Assembly: GCA_017620135.1 (NCBI GenBank)
Contig: JAFZQZ010000027.1
Span: 20,262 to 84,261 of the forward strand
Direction: 5' to 3'
Source: Bacillota bacterium
GTDB lineage: Bacteria > Bacillota > Clostridia > Lachnospirales > Bianqueaceae
DNA length: 64,000 nucleotides
Within the stretch, counting starts at the first letter, position 1. Every line of letters begins with the position of its first letter. Position numbers and translations under genes: made by a program. The notes beneath the pieces were generated by a model that saw nothing but the letters and a program-made list of their open reading frames with translations, made no database searches and had not been told where the DNA came from. Positions 50,185-57,954 of this stretch are shown piece after piece.

Positions 50185-50438
50185 CCTTGCTATTCTTTTT
50201 AACCCGTATAGCAAGACCTACAGAGAAAAAGGCAAAACCTTGCTAATGCGTTAGCAAGATAAAGGCGAAAAACGGCCTCATCTTGCTAAGTGGTCAGGTT
50301 GATTTAGCAAGGTAAGTTGATAAATGTTAGAAACCTTGCTATACCCATAGCAAGATATGCATGAATAACAGCTGCACCTTGCTACTGTATAGCCAGACCG
50401 TAGCAAGATCCATGTAAAAAATCATCCGGACCTTGCTA
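50185..50438. repeat. Array C: CTTGCTA/TAGCAAG hairpin array
   Basis: Eleven copies of one word in alternating orientation fill the gap between two convergent genes. Pairs (start of left arm, loop): 50185 loop 16, 50238 loop 4, 50282 loop 14, 50334 loop 4, 50377 loop about 15, and a lone copy at 50431. Long- and short-loop hairpins alternate, so the true unit is a two-hairpin block of about 96 bases (50185, 50282, 50377). Outer bases of the arms covary (TGCTAA/TTAGCA, TGCTAT/ATAGCA, TGCTAC/GTAGCA). No open reading frame and no T-runs. Confidence 0.85.
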
Positions 50439-50459
50439 TAGAACATGCTTACAGGCTGA

Positions 50460-51233
50460 TCAACCGAAGTAAAACTTGATGATCTGTTCGATTTTCAGAA
50501 AAGTTAGTGGTGATTTTGTTGTTTCAGATGTGATGATGAGATCTATACCAGGTGTATATCCGGCCTGAATGTACTGCTGGATTTTCCAGCCGGCATCGCT
50601 GCGATATCGATCCTCAGACATGAGACCGAAATGTTCCCATAACAGGGTATTTCCTGATACCGGGTGGCGCAGTGTATAGTCCGGATAGAATGAATTGGCG
50701 CCGATTTGAGTTTTTGCTTCGTAGCGATAGGGAATCCCATGTTTTTCCAAAGAAGAAATGATCATTTCTTCTGACTTTGATCGAACGCTTATGTCCTCAG
50801 AATACAGGTGGTTTTTTGATTCAGAATGGTTTTCCAGTTTTTCATATGGTTCGTGAGCCCACTTCCAGAGGTCTTCTCTCATAAGAAGTGATTGGATCCC
50901 GGGTCTGGCAAGATATTGATCCAGATAGGTGATAGGATGGCGGTTTTTCATCGAAAGGACTTTTCGTACGATCAATTCTTCATTTATCAGATCTTTAAGC
51001 TGAGCCTGTCTGAAACCTTTCTGCGCGAGTGCTCGTGCAAAATCTTCTTTTGACTGCCTGATATAATGCCAGGTTTCAGTACTCTTGCCTGAAGAAATAC
51101 GATAGTACCAGTAGGGACCTTTCTGTCGGACAGTCAGGTTTCCTTCCGGAGCTCTTTCAATGGCACGGGTTACTTTGGCGATCAATTGGACGAGCTGCTG
51201 TAGGTTTTCCTCGGTGATGGATTCAATGAACAT
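50460..51233 (-). CDS. PD-(D/E)XK nuclease-like protein, 257 aa
   Basis: The N-terminal 130 residues are helical and contain a YWYYRISSGKSTETWHYI segment. The C-terminal part resembles a restriction-endonuclease-like fold: RSKSEEMIISSLEKHGIPY with E155/E156, then FYPDYTL with D185, then LLWEHFGLM with E200-H201, the D...E pattern of PD-(D/E)XK enzymes with His for Lys. Proteins with the PD(Y/F)T...WEHFG pattern are frequent in gut Firmicutes without known role. GGAGGATC precedes the ATG. Its 3' end abuts the hairpin array; a link is possible but unproven. Confidence 0.7.
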   Translation of the reverse strand: MFIESITEENLQQLVQLIAKVTRAIERAPEGNLTVRQKGPYWYYRISSGKSTETWHYIRQSKEDFARALAQKGFRQAQLKDLINEELIVRKVLSMKNRHPITYLDQYLARPGIQSLLMREDLWKWAHEPYEKLENHSESKNHLYSEDISVRSKSEEMIISSLEKHGIPYRYEAKTQIGANSFYPDYTLRHPVSGNTLLWEHFGLMSEDRYRSDAGWKIQQYIQAGYTPGIDLIITSETTKSPLTFLKIEQIIKFYFG

Positions 51234-51395
51234 AGATGATCCTCCTTCTTTAGTTAGTGGTAGTTCATTTTGGCAAGACAGAGATAAAATAGCAAGCCGT
51301 AAAGAAGGCCAAAATAAAGGATTACATCAGAAAATCATAAAAGAAGCGGAAAAAGTTGAGAAATAGTTCATTGTTTTGAAAAGCCTGATATCTTT

Positions 51396-51424
51396 TTGCA
51401 AACAAAAGACACCTATGGTATACT
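51396..51424 (+). promoter_or_regulatory. Promoter of the AEC transporter gene
   Basis: TTGCAA (51396-51401), 17 bases, TATACT (51419-51424). Transcription would begin near 51431, so an ATG at 51434 would be leaderless. Confidence 0.65.
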
Positions 51425-51460
51425 TGCCATAAAATGTGTATGGAAGGAGGGCATCATTCT

Positions 51461-52366
51461 TTGCTGACCATCTTATCGCTCCAGATCACGATCTTTTCTC
51501 TGGTAGCCCTCGGATTTCTTGTGAAACGAATCGGCCTGGTTGGAGAACAGGGACAGAAAAACCTGACCGATCTGGTCATCTATGTAGTGCTACCCTGCAA
51601 TATTCTGGTGGCATTCCAGAACGGAACAGACGGGGAAAGCCTGATGCCCTATCTCGTGATCCTGCTGATCGCGACGGGCATTCAGCTGATCTCTTTGCTT
51701 TATGGAAAGATCATGTACCGTCGTCAGCCGGAAGGAAGACGTAAGTGCCTGCAGTACGCGACGCTTTGCAATAATGCCGGATTTATTGGCAATCCCATCG
51801 CGGAAGGGATCTATGGAGCGGAGGGACTGGCGCTGGCCAGCGTCTATCTGATCCCTACCAGGATCATGATGTGGTCCTCCGGCCTGGCAATGTTCTCCGG
51901 CGTCAACGACAGAAAAGCAGCCATCAAGCGGGTCCTCCTTCATCCCTGCATCATTTTCTGTGCGCTGGGGATCGTCCTGATGGTGACGGGTCTTAAACTG
52001 CCGGACATGATCTTTACGCCTATTCAGACCGTCGCCAAATGCAACACTGCGCTCTCTATGATGGTGATCGGGATGATCCTTGAGAGGATCGACCTGAAAC
52101 ACTTCTGGGACAAGACCGTACTGATCTACAGCGTGCACAGGCTGCTGATCATGCCGTTTCTTTTCTGGTGCATCTGCCGCCTTCTACCCATCAGCGAGAC
52201 GGTATTTGGCGTCAGTGTGATCCTGACAGCGATGCCGGCCGGCGCGACCACCAGCATTCTGGCGGAGAAATACGGGATGGAATCCGAATTCGCGACGAAA
52301 CTGGTCATCACTTCGACGCTGCTTTCCCTTCCGACGGTTTTCCTGTGGAACCTGTTTCTTGCATAG
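51461..52366 (+). CDS. AEC family transporter, 301 aa, probable TTG start
   Basis: An auxin-efflux-carrier type protein with two inverted sets of five hydrophobic helices. Visible family features are VLPCNILVAFQN in the first set, LCNNAGFIGNPIAEGIYG as the N-terminal crossing region and AMPAGATTSILAEKYGMESEFA as the second. Bacterial members carry organic acids such as malate. The start is placed at TTG 51461, ten bases behind AAGGAGGG (51443-51450); ATGs at 51434 and 51440 have no ribosome site and fall at the predicted transcript start. Substrate unknown. Confidence 0.82.
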   Translation: MLTILSLQITIFSLVALGFLVKRIGLVGEQGQKNLTDLVIYVVLPCNILVAFQNGTDGESLMPYLVILLIATGIQLISLLYGKIMYRRQPEGRRKCLQYATLCNNAGFIGNPIAEGIYGAEGLALASVYLIPTRIMMWSSGLAMFSGVNDRKAAIKRVLLHPCIIFCALGIVLMVTGLKLPDMIFTPIQTVAKCNTALSMMVIGMILERIDLKHFWDKTVLIYSVHRLLIMPFLFWCICRLLPISETVFGVSVILTAMPAGATTSILAEKYGMESEFATKLVITSTLLSLPTVFLWNLFLA

Positions 52367-52370
52367 GCGG

Positions 52371-52399
52371 TTGACTTTCAGGACCAGATATGATAGAAT
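52371..52399 (+). promoter_or_regulatory. Promoter of the tyrS T-box leader
   Basis: TTGACT (52371-52376), 17 bases, TAGAAT (52394-52399) with TGA before it (extended -10). Confidence 0.75.
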
Positions 52400-52404
52400 C
52401 CCTT

Positions 52405-52713
52405 CAATTGAATAGAAAAGGCTATGACAAGAACAAGTAGCTGCAGAGAACCAGCCAAAGAGAGCTGCCGGTCGGTGAGAGGCGCGGAAAGGTACTGCAG
52501 TGAATACCTCTTCGAGCTGCGCACCGAACGCGGGCAGGCGAAAATCATCATGACGACGCTCCCGGCCAGTAGGCTGCGACGGAGAGCACACCGTAGAAAG
52601 GTGCAGAGATATCCGGTAAAACGCGTATCTCATGGAGGCAGGCTCTGTGAGGAGTCTGTAAATGAAGGTGGTAACACGGCTATATGCCCGTCCTTTGTAT
52701 GGACGGGCTTTTT
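52405..52713 (+). promoter_or_regulatory. T-box riboswitch, tyrosine specifier, with terminator
   Basis: Stem I contains the specifier loop GAATACCTCTTCG with TAC (Tyr) at 52505-52507. The T-box bulge is GAAGGTGGTAACACGGC at 52664-52680. The terminator is GCCCGTCC (52686-52693) with GGACGGGC (52701-52708) followed by TTTTT. Uncharged tRNA-Tyr would pair with specifier and T-box and favour the antiterminator, allowing tyrS expression. Confidence 0.93.
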
Positions 52714-52750
52714 CTATTCTTTAATCTATTTCCCCAAAAGGAGACATACC

Positions 52751-53974
52751 ATGACACTTTCCGAAGAACTTCGTGCGAGAGGACTGATCGCTCAGTGGAC
52801 GAACGAAGAAGAGATCTGCAAAATGATCGATGCCGGCAAGGCGACCTTCTACATCGGCTTTGACTGCACGGCAGACAGTCTGACAGCCGGACACTTTATG
52901 GCGCTGGTACTGATGAAACGGCTGCAGATGGCCGGCAACAAACCGATCGCGCTGATCGGCGGCGGCACGACCATGATCGGCGACCCCAGCGGCCGCACGG
53001 ACATGCGCAAAATGCTGACCCGCGCGGATATCGATCACAACGCGGAATGCTTCAAACACCAGATGGAACGCTTTATCGAGTTTGGTGAAGGCAAAGCACA
53101 GATGGTCAACAACGCGGACTGGCTGATGAATCTGAACTACATCGAATTCCTGCGTGAAGTCGGACCGCACTTTTCCGTCAACAACATGCTGCGCGCGGAA
53201 TGCTACAAACAGCGTATGGAGAAGGGTCTTTCCTTCTTCGAGTTCAACTACATGATCATGCAGTCCTACGACTTCTACTACCTGTTCCAGAACTACGGCT
53301 GCAATATGCAGTTCGGCGGCGACGATCAGTGGTCGAACATGCTGGGCGGCACCGAGCTGATCCGCCGCAAACTGGGTAAAGACGCACACGCGATGACGAT
53401 CACCCTGCTGACCGACTCCCAGGGCAAAAAGATGGGCAAAACGGCCGGCAACGCTGTCTGGCTGGATCCTAACAAGACCACACCTTTTGAGTTCTATCAG
53501 TACTGGCGCAATGTCGGTGACGCGGATGTTCTTAAGTGCATCCGTATGCTGACCTTCATTCCGCTGGAAAAGATCGATGAGATGGAGAAGTGGGAAGGCA
53601 GCCAGCTGAATACCGCGAAAGAGATCCTGGCATTCGAACTGACAGAAATGGTCCATGGCACAGAAGAAGCGAAAAAAGCGCAGGAAACAGCCCGTGGACT
53701 GTTCTCCGGCGCAGCGGCTGCCGCGAACATGCCGGAAGCGGAGATCACGGAAGCGGATCTGACGGACGGGAAGATGGACATTATCACCATGATGCAGAAG
53801 GGTGGTCTCTGCGGTTCCCGCAGTGAAGCCCGCCGGAATATCCAGCAGGGCGGCGTCGAGGCCGACGGTGTGAAAGTCACGGATCCTTTCGCGACCTTCG
53901 AAGCGGACGCGCTGCGTATAGGTATCGTCGTCAAACGCGGCAAAAAGAACTTTGTCAAGATCATTTTGAAGTAA
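52751..53974 (+). CDS. tyrS: Tyrosyl-tRNA synthetase, 407 aa
   Basis: Class I synthetase of the TyrRS type: FYIGFDCTADSLTAGHFMALV (the HIGH-like site), GGGTTMIGDPSGRTDMR, QFGGDDQWSNMLGG for tyrosine binding, and KKMGKTAGNAVWLD as the KMSKS equivalent. The C-terminal S4-like RNA-binding domain follows (LCGSRSEARRNIQQGGVEADG). The T-box directly upstream reads tyrosine codons, matching the product. GGAGACATACC precedes ATG 52751; the open frame upstream runs through the riboswitch and is not coding. Confidence 0.97.
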   Translation: MTLSEELRARGLIAQWTNEEEICKMIDAGKATFYIGFDCTADSLTAGHFMALVLMKRLQMAGNKPIALIGGGTTMIGDPSGRTDMRKMLTRADIDHNAECFKHQMERFIEFGEGKAQMVNNADWLMNLNYIEFLREVGPHFSVNNMLRAECYKQRMEKGLSFFEFNYMIMQSYDFYYLFQNYGCNMQFGGDDQWSNMLGGTELIRRKLGKDAHAMTITLLTDSQGKKMGKTAGNAVWLDPNKTTPFEFYQYWRNVGDADVLKCIRMLTFIPLEKIDEMEKWEGSQLNTAKEILAFELTEMVHGTEEAKKAQETARGLFSGAAAAANMPEAEITEADLTDGKMDIITMMQKGGLCGSRSEARRNIQQGGVEADGVKVTDPFATFEADALRIGIVVKRGKKNFVKIILK

Positions 53975-54036
53975 TTTTGTAAAACTGTGCTATAAAAACG
54001 ATAAGAGCGCACATACAAAACGGCAAAATTGTATAC

Positions 54037-54066
54037 TTGACAAAAAAGAAAAAACAATGCTATAAT
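54037..54066 (+). promoter_or_regulatory. Promoter of the trpB T-box leader
   Basis: Consensus TTGACA (54037-54042), 18 bases, TATAAT (54061-54066) with TGC before it (extended -10). Confidence 0.88.
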
Positions 54067-54072
54067 GCGTTA

Positions 54073-54378
54073 AACCGTTGAAGAAGAATAGTAGGTCTGA
54101 AGCGTTTTTCCACAGAGAGCTGCCGGTGGTGGGATGGCAGTGTCAAACATCAGACTGAATGGCCTTCGGAGGGCGAACCGAAATCATCAGAGAGTAGGGG
54201 AGACGGAGCTGGACTCTTCGTAATCAAAAGTCGGCATTCACGGGATGCGTCAAAGGCAGCAAGGCGCTGCAGAAAAAGGCTTCCCGGGATGCGTTGAGTG
54301 GATGTGAGAGCATCAAGCCGGGTGGCACCACAGGATAAGATATCCTGTCCCAGCAAACTACTGGGACAGGATTTTTTG
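54073..54378 (+). promoter_or_regulatory. T-box riboswitch, tryptophan specifier, with terminator
   Basis: Specifier loop GAATGGCCTTCG with TGG (Trp) at 54160-54162, in the same position as TAC in the tyrS leader. T-box bulge AGCCGGGTGGCACCACAG at 54316-54333. Terminator ATCCTGTCCCAG (54342-54353) with CTGGGACAGGAT (54361-54372) and seven T. Expression of trpB is thus expected to rise when tRNA-Trp is uncharged. Confidence 0.93.
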
Positions 54379-54484
54379 TTTTCATAAAGTCCTTCCCGAA
54401 GAAAGGCCGCAGGCGGGCACAGGGCCCGGCGGTCAGAAAAAAGTAAGCCGGCAAAGACCGGCAAAAAACAAGGAGGACAGAAAA

Positions 54485-55867
54485 ATGTCAGCAATCGAAA
54501 AACAGATCCCGTTCAAAACGTATCTGGAAGAATCCGAGATGCCGAAGGCATGGTACAATTTAAGAGCGGACATGAAAAATAAACCGGCTCCGCTGCTTAA
54601 CCCCGGAACACTTCAGCCCATGACCGCCGAAGAACTGGCCGGCGTTTTCTGCGACGATCTGATCGCGCAGGAACTGGACAACACGACTCCGTTCTTTGAG
54701 ATCCCCGAAGAGATCCGCACTATGTACAAGATGTACCGCCCGTCACCGCTTTGCCGCGCGTACCGTCTGGAAGAAGCGCTGGGAACACCGGCCAAGATCT
54801 ATTACAAGTTTGAAGGCAACAATACTTCCGGTTCTCATAAGCTGAACTCCGCACTGGCTCAGGCTTACTACGCCAAGAAGCAGGGTCTCAAAGGCGTCAC
54901 CACCGAGACCGGCGCCGGCCAGTGGGGGACTGCCCTGTCCATGGCATGCGCATTTTTCGGCCTGGACTGCAAAGTATACATGGTCAAAGTATCCTATGAA
55001 CAAAAACCGTTCCGCCGTGAAGTCATGCGTACTTACGGCGCGGAAGTAACTCCTTCGCCCAGCATGACCACACAAGTCGGTCAGAAGATCCTGGCGGAAC
55101 ATCCCGGCACGACCGGATCTTTGGGATGTGCGATCTCCGAAGCGGTAGAAGCGGCTGTGACGAGAGAAGGCTATCGTTATGTACTAGGCAGCGTGCTCAA
55201 CCAGGTGCTCCTGCACCAGTCCGTCATCGGTCTGGAGACGAAAGCCGCTCTTGATAAACTTGGCGTCAAAGCGGACATGATCATCGGATGTGCCGGCGGC
55301 GGATCGAACCTTGGCGGTCTGATCGCTCCGTTCATGGGTGAAAAGCTGCGCGGCGAGGCAGACTATCGTATTATCGCGGTCGAGCCGGCTTCCTGCCCGA
55401 GTTTTACCCGCGGAGTCTACGCGTATGATTTTTGCGATACCGGTATGGTGTGCCCGCTGGCGAAAATGTATACTCTTGGCTCAGACTTTATCCCGGCTCC
55501 GAACCATGCCGGCGGTCTTCGCTACCATGGCATGAGCCCGATCCTTTCTCAGCTCTATGATGATGGCCTGATCGAGGCGGTCAGCGTCCCGCAGACAAGA
55601 GTTTTCGAAGCAGCTGAGATGTTTGCCCGTACCGAAGGCATTCTGCCCGCGCCGGAAAGCTCACACGCGATCCGTACCGCGATCGACGAAGCACTCAAAT
55701 GCAAAGAGACCGGTGAAGCAAAGAACATCGTCTTTGGCCTCACCGGTACCGGTTACTTCGATATGGTCGCCTATGAGAAATTCCACGACGGCCAGATGGA
55801 CGACTACATCCCGACCGACGAAGAACTCGCTGTTTACCGCGCCAAGCTTCCGAAAGTCGAGGCCTGA
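54485..55867 (+). CDS. trpB: Tryptophan synthase beta chain, TrpB2 type, 460 aa
   Basis: PLP-dependent synthase of the longer TrpB2 subgroup: RPSPLCRAYRLEEALG, KFEGNNTSGSHKLNSALA with the PLP Lys, TTETGAGQWGTALS, CAGGGSNLGGL for PLP phosphate, and HAGGLRYHGMSP. TrpB2 proteins convert indole or serine-derived intermediates to tryptophan and usually occur apart from trpA. No other trp gene lies nearby, so it may salvage indole. The tryptophan T-box upstream confirms its physiological role. AAGGAGGAC precedes the ATG. Confidence 0.95.
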   Translation: MSAIEKQIPFKTYLEESEMPKAWYNLRADMKNKPAPLLNPGTLQPMTAEELAGVFCDDLIAQELDNTTPFFEIPEEIRTMYKMYRPSPLCRAYRLEEALGTPAKIYYKFEGNNTSGSHKLNSALAQAYYAKKQGLKGVTTETGAGQWGTALSMACAFFGLDCKVYMVKVSYEQKPFRREVMRTYGAEVTPSPSMTTQVGQKILAEHPGTTGSLGCAISEAVEAAVTREGYRYVLGSVLNQVLLHQSVIGLETKAALDKLGVKADMIIGCAGGGSNLGGLIAPFMGEKLRGEADYRIIAVEPASCPSFTRGVYAYDFCDTGMVCPLAKMYTLGSDFIPAPNHAGGLRYHGMSPILSQLYDDGLIEAVSVPQTRVFEAAEMFARTEGILPAPESSHAIRTAIDEALKCKETGEAKNIVFGLTGTGYFDMVAYEKFHDGQMDDYIPTDEELAVYRAKLPKVEA

Positions 55868-55900
55868 GTTTTTCTCGAAGCAAGAGCATTTCATGCAAAG

Positions 55901-55928
55901 AAGACCCGGTCGACCCGGGTCTTTTTCT
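55901..55928. terminator. Bidirectional terminator between trpB and the 658-aa protein gene
   Basis: AAGACCCGG (55901-55909) pairs with CCGGGTCTT (55915-55923), with T on the right and A on the left side. Confidence 0.85.
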
Positions 55929-55939
55929 TTTGCTATAGA

Positions 55940-57916
55940 TTAAAATTGCATGATTTGTTCTTTGTCGTTTGTCAGTTTCTCATTCGGGACCTGAGACTTT
56001 GTTCTTTCCAGCTGCCGTTCAAGATGGGATTCTCTGGCTCTTTCGGCTCCATAGTTTTCAAGATCCACGAAATCCTTCTGTCCCGGTTTGGCTTTTCGTA
56101 CCTCGTTCGTCCTGGCTACCAGTTCGTCCGCGTCCTGTTTCATTCCCGGGACATGCTTATTCATGACGGAAAGGGCATCCAGACAGTTGTCGAATTTATC
56201 ACGTCCGTCCTGGAAAGTACGAACGCTTTTCTTTCCTTTGGCGTATATCTTGATGGCGCCACGCAGCTTCTCGTTGGCTAAAAGAAGCTTGTCGTGCAGT
56301 CCGGGGTCGTCCGGGTCCATATCGCCGATCGCTTTCACATAGGACGCCATAGCCTTGTACTCTTTGGAATCACCTTTGGCACTGTACATGGTCTGTGACA
56401 GGCTCTTCATTTCGTTCAGATAAGCACGCTGATTCTCCTTCGGTACCGCGTAGAGATCGTTCACGATCTTGTAACGGGCGTTGTTCACTGTGCCTGGATT
56501 GAAAAGGTACCGGGCGACTTCCACATCTTTAAGGTCCTGGAAAGCATTCTTTTTCATGATCTGTTTTCCCCAGGTGTGGATCGTATCGATATCATAAGGT
56601 TTGCCGGAATCTTTCAGCGAAGCACAGGCCATGGCGTTGGCAAGCGCCTTGCGCTGTTGGTCGGGAGGTAATCGTCGGACACTTTCACCGGTATGCTTCG
56701 CGAGATACTGATCGAATTTGTCTTTGGAAGGATTTTTCTGAAAAGAAGGGGAGAGGATCTCGTCATTTGTGATCCCGATCGATTCTTTGGACTGGATGAC
56801 TTTGGAAAAGTCCCGGTAGCTGTCATTGATCTTCTGCACCCGGTCTTCCCGTACCATGGCTTCGCCTTCATTCTCTGCCCATTCTCGGATCGGTTTGGGA
56901 GTTTTATAGTTGAGCATTTCAAAGAACTCGGAACCTTCATCCACCAGTTTCCTATCTGCAGGTGGAAGATTGCTCCGTCCAAAGTCCCGGCCCAGCGCTG
57001 TCTGGTAATTCCTCATTCCCTTGCGGTACAGCCTGAAGGCATCCTTTGCCAGCTGCTGATCGAGCTTTTTGGGATCTTTTTCCTGTTCTTCACCTTTGCT
57101 GATCTTAAAGTCCCGATCAGACTGACGGAAAAACTCATAAGCGTTGGTATCTTTCGTTACCTTCAGGTTCTTCAGCTGATTGCCTTCCAGAAACGCTTTC
57201 TGCTGCTCGGAACTCATCATGGCCTTGCTGCAGAACTCGCCCATTGTCATATTTTTGAGGGCTTCCGCGTCTTTGAAAATCGAATTCTGCCTTTTGAGAT
57301 CCGTCTGGGAATTCTCCAGATTCATGGCCTGGCGCTGCTGATATTCTTTATAGCCACGGGTGAGCAGAGCTGTTTGGCTGCTCGTGTCATAGAACATCAG
57401 GTAGGCAGCTTTTTCTTTGATATACGGATCATTCGGATCTTTTTCACGAAGCTTATCCTGCCATGCGCGGTAAGATTTGCCCAGTTCGTGGCAGACTTTG
57501 GTTCCAACGACCCCCAATTCAAAGAACCTGCTGTTTTCTTCCTCGATCGTACTGATCTGCCTTTCCTCAGTCTGCATTGTGTTGCGAAGCAGCCGTCCGA
57601 CATTGCTTACGTCATCAATGTGTGCTCGGCTCGTGGGCACATGAAGTTCCTGGATCTCCTGGGGAGAAAAATAGGTCTTGGGATTGTCTCTTTTATATTC
57701 CTCTATCGCCTTTGCTTCTTCCGCCGGATCATTAAACTCGCGTTCAAGATCAGGCTTGGAATTGACGCCCAATTCCAGTGTGTCGTGCAGAGTATTGTAC
57801 GCGCCATAATTGATCGCGTACCAGATCTTATCATAGTTGTTGTTCTGGGCTCTCAGGCCGGTATTGATCGTACGGCGCAGGCTCTGCGGCTGCTGTGGCT
57901 GGTTTGGGTTTGACAT
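55940..57916 (-). CDS. Long charged helical protein of unknown function, 658 aa
   Basis: No recognised family, signal peptide or membrane helix. The sequence is hydrophilic and mostly helical, starting with a Pro/Gln/Asn-rich stretch (MSNPNQPQQPQSL). A block around residues 420-470 (KALANAMACASLKDSGKPYD...KQIMKKNAFQDLKD) has the same layout as the MAARKLSGCKRDDK...FKDFM block of the 4005-5726 protein. The C-terminal module has KLRGAIKIYAKGKKSVRTF. AAAGGAAA lies before ATG 57916. It is a lone gene between trpB and the dehydrogenase. Function unknown. Confidence 0.75.
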   Translation of the reverse strand: MSNPNQPQQPQSLRRTINTGLRAQNNNYDKIWYAINYGAYNTLHDTLELGVNSKPDLEREFNDPAEEAKAIEEYKRDNPKTYFSPQEIQELHVPTSRAHIDDVSNVGRLLRNTMQTEERQISTIEEENSRFFELGVVGTKVCHELGKSYRAWQDKLREKDPNDPYIKEKAAYLMFYDTSSQTALLTRGYKEYQQRQAMNLENSQTDLKRQNSIFKDAEALKNMTMGEFCSKAMMSSEQQKAFLEGNQLKNLKVTKDTNAYEFFRQSDRDFKISKGEEQEKDPKKLDQQLAKDAFRLYRKGMRNYQTALGRDFGRSNLPPADRKLVDEGSEFFEMLNYKTPKPIREWAENEGEAMVREDRVQKINDSYRDFSKVIQSKESIGITNDEILSPSFQKNPSKDKFDQYLAKHTGESVRRLPPDQQRKALANAMACASLKDSGKPYDIDTIHTWGKQIMKKNAFQDLKDVEVARYLFNPGTVNNARYKIVNDLYAVPKENQRAYLNEMKSLSQTMYSAKGDSKEYKAMASYVKAIGDMDPDDPGLHDKLLLANEKLRGAIKIYAKGKKSVRTFQDGRDKFDNCLDALSVMNKHVPGMKQDADELVARTNEVRKAKPGQKDFVDLENYGAERARESHLERQLERTKSQVPNEKLTNDKEQIMQF

Positions 57917-57954
57917 GAGCTATTATTTCCTTTGAACAAATCTTTGTTTATTTA

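Noticed and set aside
50185..50438. CRISPR array
   Set aside because: Repeats are only 7-10 bases, alternate in orientation, and there are no fixed-length unique spacers or cas genes.
52424..52750. 109-codon N-terminal extension of TyrS
   Set aside because: It runs through the T-box riboswitch; TyrS has its normal length from ATG 52751.
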